Below, in pieces: positions 44,479-52,982 of a stretch of 64,000 nucleotides of DNA (its first letter is position 1; the number at the start of each line of letters is the position of its first letter). Origin of the DNA: Brachybacterium endophyticum (GTDB taxonomy: Bacteria > Actinomycetota > Actinomycetes > Actinomycetales > Dermabacteraceae); NCBI RefSeq assembly GCF_003130585.1, contig NZ_QFKX01000001.1, forward strand, positions 682,001 through 746,000, read 5' to 3'. The position numbers and the translations under genes were made by a program. The notes beneath the pieces are model-generated. The model was not told where the DNA came from. It ran no database searches and saw only the letters and a list, made by a program, of their open reading frames with translations.

Positions 44479-45341
44479 CGGTTCCTCTCGGTGTCGATGA
44501 AGCGGCTCAGTCGGCTCACGGACAGCACGACGATCGCGATCGTCAGTCCCGGGGCGAGGACGAGCCAGGGGGCGTGCAGGAGGTGCTCGCGACCGTCGGC
44601 CACCAGCAGTCCCCAGTCGGAGGCGGGCGGCGGGTCGCCGTACCCCAGGAAGGCGAGACCGGCGATGGTGAGGATCGCGAGGCCGAACTGCAGCACGGCG
44701 AGCGAGAGCACGGGGCGCACGGCGTTGGGCAGCACGTGGCGCACCAGGACGTAGCCTCCCGAGCCCCCGTTCAGCCGTGCCGCCTCGATGAACACGCTGG
44801 TGCGCACGCGCAGCACCTCCGCCCGCATGAGCCGGGCGAACACCGCCACCGCGGAGACGCCGGTCGCGATCGCGGCGTTGCGGGTGTCGTACCCGAGCGC
44901 CGTCACCACGACGACGGCGAGCAGGAAGCTCGGGATCGCCAGCAGCACGTCCACCAGGCGACCCAGCACCGCGTCGGCCCATCCGCCCGCGTACCCGGCG
45001 ACGAGGCCGATCGCGCCGCCCACGATCACGCCGATGGCGACGGCGACCAGTGCGCTGGTCATCGAGGAGGCCGAGCCGTGGACGATGCGGCTGAGCAGGT
45101 CGCGTCCCAGGTGGTCGGTACCCAGGAGGTACTGCGTCCCCGGAGCGGTGAACTTCGCCGCGGGGATCCCCGCGGCGGGGTCCGAGCGGGTTAACAGTCC
45201 CGGGACGAGGGAGAAGGCCAGCACGAGAGCGAGCACGAGGAGCGCGAGGACCACGGTGAGCGGGAGGCGCCGGCGCGGGGAGGCCGACGGGGCCTCCGCG
45301 GCGGCGGTGGGCTCGCCGGTGGTCAGGACCGCTGCACTCAT
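44475..45341 (-). CDS. Oligopeptide-type ABC transporter permease (DppC-like)
   Basis: A 288-residue permease. A Ser/Pro/Ala-rich cytosolic start precedes the first helix at about 27-47. The OppC-type periplasmic segment YLLGTDHLGRDLLSRIVHG is at about 73-91, and the EAA loop is EAARLNGGSGGYVLVRHVLPN. Six or so helices. It pairs with the DppB-like permease that overlaps it by four bases; the ATGA overlap fixes the start at 45341. The substrate is likely a peptide, opine or similar modified amino acid. Confidence 0.9.
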   Translation of the reverse strand: MSAAVLTTGEPTAAAEAPSASPRRRLPLTVVLALLVLALVLAFSLVPGLLTRSDPAAGIPAAKFTAPGTQYLLGTDHLGRDLLSRIVHGSASSMTSALVAVAIGVIVGGAIGLVAGYAGGWADAVLGRLVDVLLAIPSFLLAVVVVTALGYDTRNAAIATGVSAVAVFARLMRAEVLRVRTSVFIEAARLNGGSGGYVLVRHVLPNAVRPVLSLAVLQFGLAILTIAGLAFLGYGDPPPASDWGLLVADGREHLLHAPWLVLAPGLTIAIVVLSVSRLSRFIDTERNR

Positions 45342-46357
45342 GAGGCCTCCTGGATCGGGCGCAGCCGCGGGTCGAGCGCGGGCAGCACGAGGTCGATGAC
45401 GAGGTTCACCAGCACGAACACGGCCGCGGAGAGGACCACGGCGGCCTGCAGGACCGGCACGTCCTGGCTGCTGACGGCCTTCTGGACGACGGTCCCCAGG
45501 CCCGCGCGGCCGAAGATCGTCTCGGTGATCAGGGATCCGCCCAGCAGCTCGCCGACGACGAGGCCGCACACGGTGACGGTGGGCAGCAGGGAGGGACGCA
45601 GCAGGTGACGGGCGAACACCCGCAGCGGGGTCAGGCCCCGTGAGAGCGCGACCTCGGTGTGGTCGAGGGACGCGGTGGTGTCGAGAGCCGTGATGAGCAC
45701 CTGGGCGATCTGTGCGGAGACGGGGATCGCCAGGGTGAGGGCCGCGAACAGCGTCGCCCCGGCGCTCTCGGGCTCGATGATCGAGAACAGGCCGAGCTGC
45801 ACGGCGAGCACCTGGATGAGGACCAGACCGATCAGGAAGTTCGGGGTTGAGAGGAACACCGTGGGCAGGGTCCGCACGAGGGCGTTCGGACGGCCCTCGG
45901 GGAGCCGCTGGGAGGCGAAGCCGAGCGCGAGGGCGATCAGCACCGCCAGGACCAGGGCGCTCGAGGCGAGCGCGAGCGTCGAGGGGAGGGCCTCGCCGAT
46001 CGTGCTCGAGACGGACGCCGAGGTGGACAGCGAGATCCCCAGGTCCCCGTGCAGGGCCCGGCCGAGGGCGAGGGCGAGCTGGACGAGGACGGGCTTGTCG
46101 AGCCCGTAGAAGGAGCGGATGCGGGCCTTCTCGGCCTCGGTGTAGCCGGCTTCAGGGTTGTCCAGCTGCGCCGAGACGGGATCCCCGGGGATCGCCGCCA
46201 ACACCAGGAAGACCAGGACGTACGCCAGCAGGATCACCAGGACGGCCTGCGCGAGGCGGCGCAGCGCGAAGCCGGCGTAGCGGCTGCGCGCTGCGGTGAG
46301 AGGGGAGCGCGTGACGGCGAGGCCCAGGGCGCCGGCCCCGGGGGACGTGGTGCTCAT
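45338..46357 (-). CDS. Oligopeptide-type ABC transporter permease (DppB-like)
   Basis: A 339-residue permease with a cytosolic start to about 30, six predicted helices and the DppB hallmark elements: IPGDPVSAQL near 56-65, FYGLDKPVLVQL (the YGLD box) near 83-94, the EVALSRGLTPLRVFARHLLRP EAA loop and LVxxExIFxxxGLGxxV (LITETIFGRAGLGTVV). ATGA overlaps connect it to the lipoprotein gene upstream and the DppC-like gene downstream. Complete and of typical length. Confidence 0.9.
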   Translation of the reverse strand: MSTTSPGAGALGLAVTRSPLTAARSRYAGFALRRLAQAVLVILLAYVLVFLVLAAIPGDPVSAQLDNPEAGYTEAEKARIRSFYGLDKPVLVQLALALGRALHGDLGISLSTSASVSSTIGEALPSTLALASSALVLAVLIALALGFASQRLPEGRPNALVRTLPTVFLSTPNFLIGLVLIQVLAVQLGLFSIIEPESAGATLFAALTLAIPVSAQIAQVLITALDTTASLDHTEVALSRGLTPLRVFARHLLRPSLLPTVTVCGLVVGELLGGSLITETIFGRAGLGTVVQKAVSSQDVPVLQAAVVLSAAVFVLVNLVIDLVLPALDPRLRPIQEAS

Positions 46358-48000
46358 GCGGCCTTCCTCCTGCCCAGGGTGGCGGCGTGGTACGAGGGGA
46401 TCGCGACCGCGTTGAACGTGATGCCGGTCAGCTCGGGGGTCTGCACGTAGATGCGCTGGACGTTCTGCTCGAGGGGGATGAAGTACGCCTGCTCGAGGAC
46501 GTGCCGCGAGAGGTCGGCGATCACCGAGGCGCGCTCCCGGCGGTCACCGGTGCCGGCGACCCGGGCGGCGAGCTCGGTGAGCTCCTCGTCGCTGTCCTGC
46601 AGGCCGAACCAGTCCTCGCCGTCACCGGTGATCACCCCGGCCACGGTGCCCGCGTCCACGAAGCTGCGGGTGACCTCGGCGAGGCCCTGCTCGGGGTTGT
46701 CGTCGACCTTGCCCGCGTAGCTCGAGATGTCGACGTTCTGGGTGGCGACCCGGATCCCGAGGCGTCCCAGCTGCTGCGAGATCAGCTCGGCCTCGGGCAC
46801 CGATCCCGTGAGGTACGGGGTGGGGTAGAGCGTGAAGCCGAGCTCCGTGCCGTGCTTCGCGCGGTAGCCGTCCTCGGTGCGGTCGGTCCAGCCGGCCTCG
46901 TCCAGCAGCTTCTCGGCGGCCGACGGGTCGTGCGCGAACAGGTCGGAGAGGTCCGTGGTCTCGGGGACGGAGGACTGCAGCCAGCTCGTCGCCGGCTCCC
47001 AGGCATCGGTGAACACGGTGCGCAGGATCTCCGCCCGGTCGATGCCGTGGGTGATCGCCCGGCGCACGCGCACGTCGTCGAAGGGTGCCACGGTGGTGCG
47101 CACCCGGAATCCGTGGGTGAAGCCCAGGTAGCGGGGCACGTCGATCGTGAAGCCGTTGTCGGTGAAGGAGTCGAGCACCTGCGGGTTCACGTTGTAGGCC
47201 ACGTCGGTCTGCCCGGCGCGGGCGGCCGAGGCCCGCAGGGTGTCGTCGGGCAGCACTTTGAATCGGATCCGGGACAGCGCCGCCGGCCCGCTGCGGCCGA
47301 GGGCGGGCGGGGCCCAGTCGTAGTCCGCGCGTCGCACGAGGGTCACGTGGTCGTCGGCCGCCCAGGAGTCCAGGACGAAGGGTCCGCTGCCGATCTGGTG
47401 GGCGAGATCGGCCTGGTCGGCGAGCGAACGGGCCACGGAGTCGGGGCTCAGGAGCAGGCAGGCGTGGTAGCCCAGGGTGGGCAGGAAGGACAGCGAGGGG
47501 GCGGAGAAGCGCACGCGCACGGTGTGCGCGTCCTCTGCCTCGGCGCCCTCGTAGGTCGAGCCGGGGAACAGGCCCACCTTCGCGATGCCCTCGTCGGGGC
47601 GGCCCTTCGCCCAGACGTCGAGGTTCGCGACCACGGCGTGAGCGTCCAGCGGGGTGGTGTCGGAGAAGGACACCCCGCGGCGCAGGTGCAGAACGAACTC
47701 GGTGGAATCCGCGTTCGCCTCCCAGCTCTCGGCGATCCACGGGGTGACCTTCCCGTGGTCGTCGGTGTGCAGCAGCTTGTCCGTGAGCTGCTGCCAGACG
47801 TTCGCCTCGTAGCTCGAGATCGCGCTCTTGGACGGCACCCAGCCGCCGTCGAGGTTCGAGATCAGGAAGGTCAGCTCGTCGCCGTCGCCGTCGGCGCTGG
47901 CCGCCTCGACCGAGCAGGCGGCCAGCGGCAGGGCGGAGAGACCGAGCGCCCCGGCCCCGAGTCCGCGCAGCAGCTGCCGACGACTGGGTGCGCCCGTCAT
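46354..48000 (-). CDS. ABC transporter substrate-binding lipoprotein, SBP_bac_5 family
   Basis: A 548-residue exported binding protein. The signal peptide contains SRRQLLRGLG (twin-arginine form) and the lipobox LPLAACS with Cys29. The mature protein matches peptide/nickel-binding family 5: WVPSK..., VTPWIAESWEANADSTEFVLHLRRGVSFSDTTPLDAHAV near the start, DVRVRRAITHGIDRAEIL in the middle. It gives the transporter its specificity, which is not readable here. The neighbouring oxidase and aminotransferase genes suggest an amino-acid-like or hydroxy-acid-containing ligand. The ATG overlaps the aminotransferase stop. Confidence 0.9.
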   Translation of the reverse strand: MTGAPSRRQLLRGLGAGALGLSALPLAACSVEAASADGDGDELTFLISNLDGGWVPSKSAISSYEANVWQQLTDKLLHTDDHGKVTPWIAESWEANADSTEFVLHLRRGVSFSDTTPLDAHAVVANLDVWAKGRPDEGIAKVGLFPGSTYEGAEAEDAHTVRVRFSAPSLSFLPTLGYHACLLLSPDSVARSLADQADLAHQIGSGPFVLDSWAADDHVTLVRRADYDWAPPALGRSGPAALSRIRFKVLPDDTLRASAARAGQTDVAYNVNPQVLDSFTDNGFTIDVPRYLGFTHGFRVRTTVAPFDDVRVRRAITHGIDRAEILRTVFTDAWEPATSWLQSSVPETTDLSDLFAHDPSAAEKLLDEAGWTDRTEDGYRAKHGTELGFTLYPTPYLTGSVPEAELISQQLGRLGIRVATQNVDISSYAGKVDDNPEQGLAEVTRSFVDAGTVAGVITGDGEDWFGLQDSDEELTELAARVAGTGDRRERASVIADLSRHVLEQAYFIPLEQNVQRIYVQTPELTGITFNAVAIPSYHAATLGRRKAA

Positions 48001-49265
48001 GGTCTCGCCGCCGGGTCCGCGAGCGCTTCGGCCAGGCGCTCGGCACCCGTCCGCAGCTGATCGGGTCCGAGGTGGCTGATGCCGACCCGCAGGCTCGCCC
48101 GGTCGTCCGCAGGATCCTCACGGAAGAAGTACCGGCCCAGCACGGCGTCGGTGCCGGTCCTCTCGCGGGCGACCCGCTGGGCCGCGGCGAGGTCCGTCCC
48201 GCTCTCGCGCAGGCGCACCCAGGCGAAGATCCCTCCGGTGCGGTGGGCTACCTCGATCCCACCGGGCACCTGCGCATCGAGGATCCCGGTGACCAGGTCG
48301 AAGCGCTCGGCATAGGCACTGCGGGCGCGGGCCGCGATGGCGTCGAAGCCGCGCGGAGCGTGCGGGCCGTCGCCCGGGGCGGGCGAGGCGCCGGCGCCGA
48401 CGACCCGGGCGACGACCTCCTGGACCAGCACCGAGGAGTGCTGATCCTGGTTCGCCCGCAGACGGGTCACCGGGCCGACGAGCCAGTCGGGCAGGGCCAG
48501 CCAGCCCAGGCGCAGCCCGGGACCGAGCACCTTGGAGAAGGTGCGCACGTGGACCACGCGATCGGAGTCCAGCGGGTAGTCCGGCAGGGAGGGGCCGTCG
48601 AAGCCGAGCGAGTGATAGGCGTCGTCGGAGACGATCACGAAGCCGAAGCGCTCGGCGAGGGAGGTCAGACGCGCGCGCTCGGCGGGCGTGGTGACGTACC
48701 CGGTGGGGTTGTGGTGATCGGGCACGGTGTACAGGAGCTTGGGGCGCTCCCCGGCGATCAGGCGCTGCTCGAGGGCGTCGATGTCGAAGCCCTGAGGGGC
48801 AAGGGTCAGAGGCACCAGGCGCGGGCGCTTGTGCTGGAGGTCCCGGAAGATCAGCGGGTAGGTGGGGTCCTCGACGATCACGGCATCGCCCTCGTCCAGC
48901 AGGGCGTCGAAGAGCAGGGAGAGGCCGTGGAAGGCGCCGTTGGTCACCAGGATCCGGTCGGCCTCGGTGCCCTCCCGCGCCGCGATCCAGTCGCGCAGGG
49001 CGGGTGTGCCCGAGGGGCGGGAGTACTGCAGGGCGGCGGCGAGCGCCGCGGGATCGGCGGTGAGGTCCTCGCTCGCGTGGCGGATCTGCGCGAGCGGCAG
49101 CAGATCGGCGCTCGGGGCCCCGCCCAGCAGCGGGATGGAGCCGGGCAGCGAGCCGGTGGCTTTCCCGAAGCCGCGCGAACGGTCCTCGCGGGAGGCGAGA
49201 TCGGACAGCAGGCGCTGCGGCGTCAGAGCCGGCGCGGGTGCAGGGGTGGAGGTCGTGGTGCTCAC
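47997..49265 (-). CDS. PLP-dependent class I/II aminotransferase (LysN/2-aminoadipate-like)
   Basis: A 422-residue fold-type I aminotransferase. Marks: LQYSRPSGTPALRDWIAAREG (region 82-99), NGAFHGLSLLFDALLDEGD, the DHHNPTG substrate loop, SDDAYHSLGF, and the PLP lysine in RTFSKVLGPGLRLGW. The pattern is that of the MocR-like/2-aminoadipate group, but with no DNA-binding domain. It probably transaminates the imported compound or its oxidised form. Overlaps with the FAD oxidase gene (ATGA at 49262-49265) and the lipoprotein gene tie it into the transporter operon. Confidence 0.9.
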   Translation of the reverse strand: MSTTTSTPAPAPALTPQRLLSDLASREDRSRGFGKATGSLPGSIPLLGGAPSADLLPLAQIRHASEDLTADPAALAAALQYSRPSGTPALRDWIAAREGTEADRILVTNGAFHGLSLLFDALLDEGDAVIVEDPTYPLIFRDLQHKRPRLVPLTLAPQGFDIDALEQRLIAGERPKLLYTVPDHHNPTGYVTTPAERARLTSLAERFGFVIVSDDAYHSLGFDGPSLPDYPLDSDRVVHVRTFSKVLGPGLRLGWLALPDWLVGPVTRLRANQDQHSSVLVQEVVARVVGAGASPAPGDGPHAPRGFDAIAARARSAYAERFDLVTGILDAQVPGGIEVAHRTGGIFAWVRLRESGTDLAAAQRVARERTGTDAVLGRYFFREDPADDRASLRVGISHLGPDQLRTGAERLAEALADPAARP

Positions 49266-50683
49266 AGGGCCTTCCCGGGGTTGAGCAGGTGCTGGGGGTC
49301 GAAGGCGTCCTTGAGGCGACGCTGCAGGTCACGTGAGGCAGGGGAGAGCTCGAGGTCGAGCCAGCCACGCTTGGCCGTGCCGATCCCGTGCTCGCCGCTG
49401 ATGGTGCCGCCCGCCGCGAGGGCCTCGCGCACCAGGGCGTCGGCCGCCTCGTGGATCACGGGAGGGATCGGCGCGCGGGGGCCCGTGGCGGCCTCGGCGG
49501 GGTCATCGTCGGGGCGGGGGAGCGAGAACGAGGGGTGGAGGTTCCCATCACCCGCATGGGCCACGGCCGAGGTGCGGACGCCGTGCTCGGCACCGATCCG
49601 CTCGAGGGCCGCGAACACACTGCCCAGGCGCGACTTCGGGACCGCGACGTCCTCGCCGAGCCGGAACTGCCCGACGCCGGACCCGCGGCCGGAACGCCGC
49701 AGCTCCCACCAGTGCTCGGCCTCCGCCTCGTCCTCGAGAACCGTCACCCGGGCACCGGAGGCGACGAGGGCGGTGGTGAGGTCGCGGGTCTGCTCCCCGA
49801 TGCCGTAGCCGTCGAGCTCCACGAGCAGCACGGCGCTGTCACCCTCGGCCACTCTCTCGCCGGTGTTCTCCTCGATGTCCTCGAGGGAGCGGGCATCCAG
49901 CAGCTCGCTCGCGGCGGGACGGACGGGGCTCAGCGAGATCGCGTTCACCCCGACGGTCGCCTGCGCGATCGTGGGGAATCGCGCGAGCACGCTGCGGCGG
50001 GCCACCGGCAGCGGACGGATGCGGACCGTGGCCGCGACGACCACCGCGAGCGTGCCCTCGGAGCCGATCAGGAGCTGGCTGAGGTCGAGCCCGGTGACGC
50101 CCTTGACCGAGCGGTGGCCCGTCCTCAGCAGGGTGCCGTCGGCCAGGACGACCTCGAGGCCCAGCACCGACTCACGGGTCACCCCGTACTTCGCGCAGTG
50201 CAGACCGCCGGCGTTGGTCGCGATGTTCCCGCCGATGCTCGAGAGGTGCGCGCTCGCCGGGTCCGGCGCGTAGAAGAAGCCGCGCGGGGCGAGGGCCCTC
50301 GAGAGGTCGGCGGTGATGACGCCGGCCTCGACCACGGCGACCTCGTCGACGGGGTCGATCTCCCGGATCCGCGTGAGCCGTTCGAGACCGAGCACGATCG
50401 CGCCGAGGGTGGGCGCGGCCCCGCCGGAGAGCCCCGAGCCGGAGCCGCGAGGGACGACGGGGGTGCCGGTGTCGTGGGAGAGGCGCAGGACGGCCTGCAC
50501 CCCCTCGACGTCACGGGGGAGAGCGAGCAGATAGGGCGTGCCGGGCTCTGCGCTCACGGCGCGGTCACCCGCGTACTGGGGAGCGGGGTCGGACACCACG
50601 GCGTCCTCGCCGAGCTCCGCACGCAGGCGATCGGCGAGGACGTGCAGGTCCGGAGCGAGGGCGGTCGTATCGAGGGCGGTCAC
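49262..50683 (-). CDS. FAD-linked 2-hydroxyacid oxidase/dehydrogenase (GlcD/D-lactate dehydrogenase type)
   Basis: A 473-residue flavoenzyme of the vanillyl-alcohol-oxidase/PCMH family. The FAD-binding part has VPRGSGSGLSGGAAP at about 76-90, GNIATNAGGLHCAKYGVT and LLIGSEGTLAVV; the C-terminal FAD-oxidase-C domain ends with GGTISGEHGIGTAKRGWL. These enzymes turn glycolate, D-lactate, D-2-hydroxyglutarate or related acids into 2-oxoacids. The next gene is an aminotransferase, so hydroxy acid to oxo acid to amino acid is a reasonable chain. The GTG start at 50683 opens the operon; no LysR- or GntR-type regulator is adjacent. Confidence 0.9.
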   Translation of the reverse strand: MTALDTTALAPDLHVLADRLRAELGEDAVVSDPAPQYAGDRAVSAEPGTPYLLALPRDVEGVQAVLRLSHDTGTPVVPRGSGSGLSGGAAPTLGAIVLGLERLTRIREIDPVDEVAVVEAGVITADLSRALAPRGFFYAPDPASAHLSSIGGNIATNAGGLHCAKYGVTRESVLGLEVVLADGTLLRTGHRSVKGVTGLDLSQLLIGSEGTLAVVVAATVRIRPLPVARRSVLARFPTIAQATVGVNAISLSPVRPAASELLDARSLEDIEENTGERVAEGDSAVLLVELDGYGIGEQTRDLTTALVASGARVTVLEDEAEAEHWWELRRSGRGSGVGQFRLGEDVAVPKSRLGSVFAALERIGAEHGVRTSAVAHAGDGNLHPSFSLPRPDDDPAEAATGPRAPIPPVIHEAADALVREALAAGGTISGEHGIGTAKRGWLDLELSPASRDLQRRLKDAFDPQHLLNPGKAL

Positions 50684-50803
50684 ACCGTCTCCCGGGGGTT
50701 GTCGGCGGCAGGGACCGTCACATCCTCCGGGCCGCGCTGCATTAGCGCAACTGATGGTTCACATAAGGAGATACAGGGGTGTGGTCCGTATCCGGTCGCA
50801 GTG

Positions 50804-51835
50804 TCAGCCGCCGAGCCCCCAGGCGTCGGCGAGGAGCTCGTGGGAGCGGTCGCGGTGATCGGGGTCGTAGACCTGCCCGGTGACGATCAGCTCGTCGGCC
50901 CCGGTGGCGCGCACGATCGACTCGAGCTGGGAGACCACGGTCGCGGGCGATCCGACGGCGCGCACCGAGAGCGTCTGGTCCACCTTCTGCAGCAGGGCCG
51001 GATCGGCCAGGCCTTCGAGCGAACGCGGCGGACGGACCTTGCTGCGCTCGCCGCGCAGGATCCCCAGGAAGCCCTGCTGCGCCGAGGTGAACAGGTGCTG
51101 CGCCTCCTCGTCCGTGGGGGCGACCAGGACGTTGACGCCGACCATCGTGTACGGCGCGTCGATCTGGGCGGAGTCCGCGGAGGGGTCGAAGGTCCGACGG
51201 TAGGCGTCCAGGGCCTGCTCGAAGCCGAACGGCGAGAAGTGCGAGGCCACGGAGAAGGGGAGTCCCAGGCGGCCGGCGAGCTGGGCGCCGTTCGCGGTCG
51301 ATCCCAGGATCCACAGGGCGACCTCGGTGCCCTCGGCCACTGGGGCAGCGATCCGCAGACCCGTCGGCTGCTCGCTCCGGGACCAGTCGCGCATCTGCTC
51401 GACCGCGGCGATGAACGCCTCGGGATCGGCCGACGTGCGCGCGAGCAACTGCGCCGTGAGCGGGTCGGTGCCCGGCGCCCGCCCCAGGCCGAGATCGATG
51501 CGCTCGCCGTGCATCTGCACCAGGGTGCCGAACTGCTCGATGACCGAGAGCGGGGAGTGGTTGGGCAGCATGATGCCGCCCGAGCCCACGCGGATCCGCT
51601 CGGTCAGCTGGGCGGCCTGTCCGATCAGCAGACTGGTCGCGTTCGAGGCCAGCGAGACCGTGTTGTGGTGCTCGGCGAACCAGTAGCGGCTGAAGCCCAG
51701 TCGGTCGGCGAGCTGCGCTGCGCTCATCGAGCGCGCGATCGCCTCGTCCGCCTGCATCCCCTCGGAGATCGGGACCAGATCGAGGATCGACAGCGGGATG
51801 TGGGGAGTGTGCGGAACTGGGGCGCTGGTGCTCAT
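50804..51835 (-). CDS. LLM-class flavin-dependent oxidoreductase
   Basis: A 343-residue luciferase-like monooxygenase: LSILDLVPISEG at 15-26 near the start, FSRYWFAEHHN, GSGGIMLPNHSPLSVIEQFGTL and RIDLGLGRAPGTDP, ending with a short TIM-barrel tail. This matches the common MsnO8-type actinobacterial LLM group, whose substrates are mostly unknown. It stands alone; the adjacent FAD-oxidase operon is on the same strand, 120 bases downstream. ATG start at 51835. Compared with the gene at 41224, it is longer and differs at most positions, so it is not a recent copy. Confidence 0.88.
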   Translation of the reverse strand: MSTSAPVPHTPHIPLSILDLVPISEGMQADEAIARSMSAAQLADRLGFSRYWFAEHHNTVSLASNATSLLIGQAAQLTERIRVGSGGIMLPNHSPLSVIEQFGTLVQMHGERIDLGLGRAPGTDPLTAQLLARTSADPEAFIAAVEQMRDWSRSEQPTGLRIAAPVAEGTEVALWILGSTANGAQLAGRLGLPFSVASHFSPFGFEQALDAYRRTFDPSADSAQIDAPYTMVGVNVLVAPTDEEAQHLFTSAQQGFLGILRGERSKVRPPRSLEGLADPALLQKVDQTLSVRAVGSPATVVSQLESIVRATGADELIVTGQVYDPDHRDRSHELLADAWGLGG

Positions 51836-51913
51836 GAGAGCGAGGCTACGCCCCTGGTCACGAGCGTGCAGAGCGCTGTGAGCGGCCGAGCGTCGGCCGC
51901 GGGAATATTGAGG

Positions 51914-52438
51914 TCAGCGCGCCGGGTGCACCGGGCGGCCGTAGGCAGCCTGGAAGGCGGCGTACTGCGCGCGCACACGCTCGTTGTGGTTCGAGGCGGC
52001 CACGCATCCCCAGATGATGCTCGCGATCCAGATCGCGACACCGAATACCGGGACCAGGAGCAGCAGGACCGAACCGAGGCCCATGGTGGCGAGCGAGATG
52101 AGGCCGATGATCACCCCGCCGAGGAGGCCGCCTCCGATGGCGATGGCGAGCAGGGTGATCGCACCGGCGACCGAGGAGTAGAAGAGCCCGAACACGCCGA
52201 AGAAGAAGGTCAGCACGAACGCGACACCCACGCTCTTGGGCTGCATGACCGGCACCGGGACGGCCGCCGGCATGGCCTGCGGGGCGGGCGGTGGAACCTG
52301 CCCGGCCCGGACCAGCGCGCCGTGGTCTGCCGGATGGCCCGCCATGGGCGGCTGCTCGACGAGCTGCCCGGGAATGACGTCGTGGGACGGCGCCTGCGTC
52401 CGCGCGGAGGAGTGGTGCGGTTCATGTGGTGAGCTCAC
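51914..52438 (-). CDS. Small membrane protein, DUF4190-like
   Basis: A 174-residue protein. The N-terminal 65 residues are His/Pro/Gln/Ala-rich and probably disordered in the cytosol. Three hydrophobic stretches follow at about 70-140 (VAFVLTFFFGVFGLFYSS, LLAIAIGGGLLGGVIIGLISL, LLLLVPVFGVAIWIASIIWG), then a short tail with ANHNERVRAQYAAFQAAYG-like charge. The layout resembles TM2/DUF4190-type proteins common in actinobacteria. No function is known. A GTG at 52447 is an equally possible start. Confidence 0.7.
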   Translation of the reverse strand: MSSPHEPHHSSARTQAPSHDVIPGQLVEQPPMAGHPADHGALVRAGQVPPPAPQAMPAAVPVPVMQPKSVGVAFVLTFFFGVFGLFYSSVAGAITLLAIAIGGGLLGGVIIGLISLATMGLGSVLLLLVPVFGVAIWIASIIWGCVAASNHNERVRAQYAAFQAAYGRPVHPAR

Positions 52439-52500
52439 CTGGACCACTGTACGGTCGGCCACCGCGTCGGAGGCCGGGTTCGCGCCGAACGGACGCTCGC

Positions 52501-52881
52501 TCAGGTGATGTAGCGCGTCGGCCGTGGCTCGACGGGAAGCCCTGCCGCGGCCCAGGCCCGGAAGCCGCCTGCCAGGTCCGTGGCCCGGGAGAAGCCGAGC
52601 TCGCGCAGGTCCCTCGCGGCGAGCGAGGAGGAGAAGCCCTCGTTGCACACGGTGATCACGAGGTCGTCGTGGCCGGGGCCGTCGGGGATCCTGCTCGGGC
52701 TGAGCGGGTCCATCCGCCACAGCATCACCGTGTGCTCGACGACGACCGCGCCGGGGATGTGCCCCTCCTCGTCCCTGGTCCACGGTGTGCGCAGGTCGAG
52801 CACCCACGCGCCCTCGGCGAGGAGGGCGGGGAGTGCCTCGGCATCGACCCGTCGGACGCCCCGACGAGCCTCCGCGAGCAC
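52501..52881 (-). CDS. Rhodanese-like sulfurtransferase domain protein
   Basis: A 126-residue single rhodanese domain. Marks are VLDLRTPWTRDEEGHIPGAVVVEHTVMLWRMDP and the catalytic loop VCNEGFSSSLAARDL, with the persulfide-carrying Cys at about 78, ending in DLAGGFRAWAAAGLP. Such proteins carry sulfane sulfur to cyanide, thiols or proteins. The RMDPLSPSR insertion is typical of the actinobacterial group. GTG start at 52881; the conserved N-terminal Arg-rich helix suggests that few residues are missing upstream. It is not adjacent to the sulfur operons. Confidence 0.85.
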   Translation of the reverse strand: MLAEARRGVRRVDAEALPALLAEGAWVLDLRTPWTRDEEGHIPGAVVVEHTVMLWRMDPLSPSRIPDGPGHDDLVITVCNEGFSSSLAARDLRELGFSRATDLAGGFRAWAAAGLPVEPRPTRYIT

Positions 52882-52982
52882 CTGGGAGATGCTGCGCGTG
52901 GCCCGGTCGGGGATCTCGTCCGCAGGGCGCTGGTCTATGACAGGAAGCCTAGGCGGGTCCGGCTTCGGCGTCCGGAACGGAC

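Noticed and set aside
49388..52432. 1014-codon open frame on the plus strand
   Set aside because: Antisense to the FAD oxidase, LLM and small membrane protein genes; composition typical of a shadow frame.
52501..52881. Rhodanese as part of the organosulfur operon
   Set aside because: It lies over 30 kb away, on the other strand, with no shared regulatory sequence seen.
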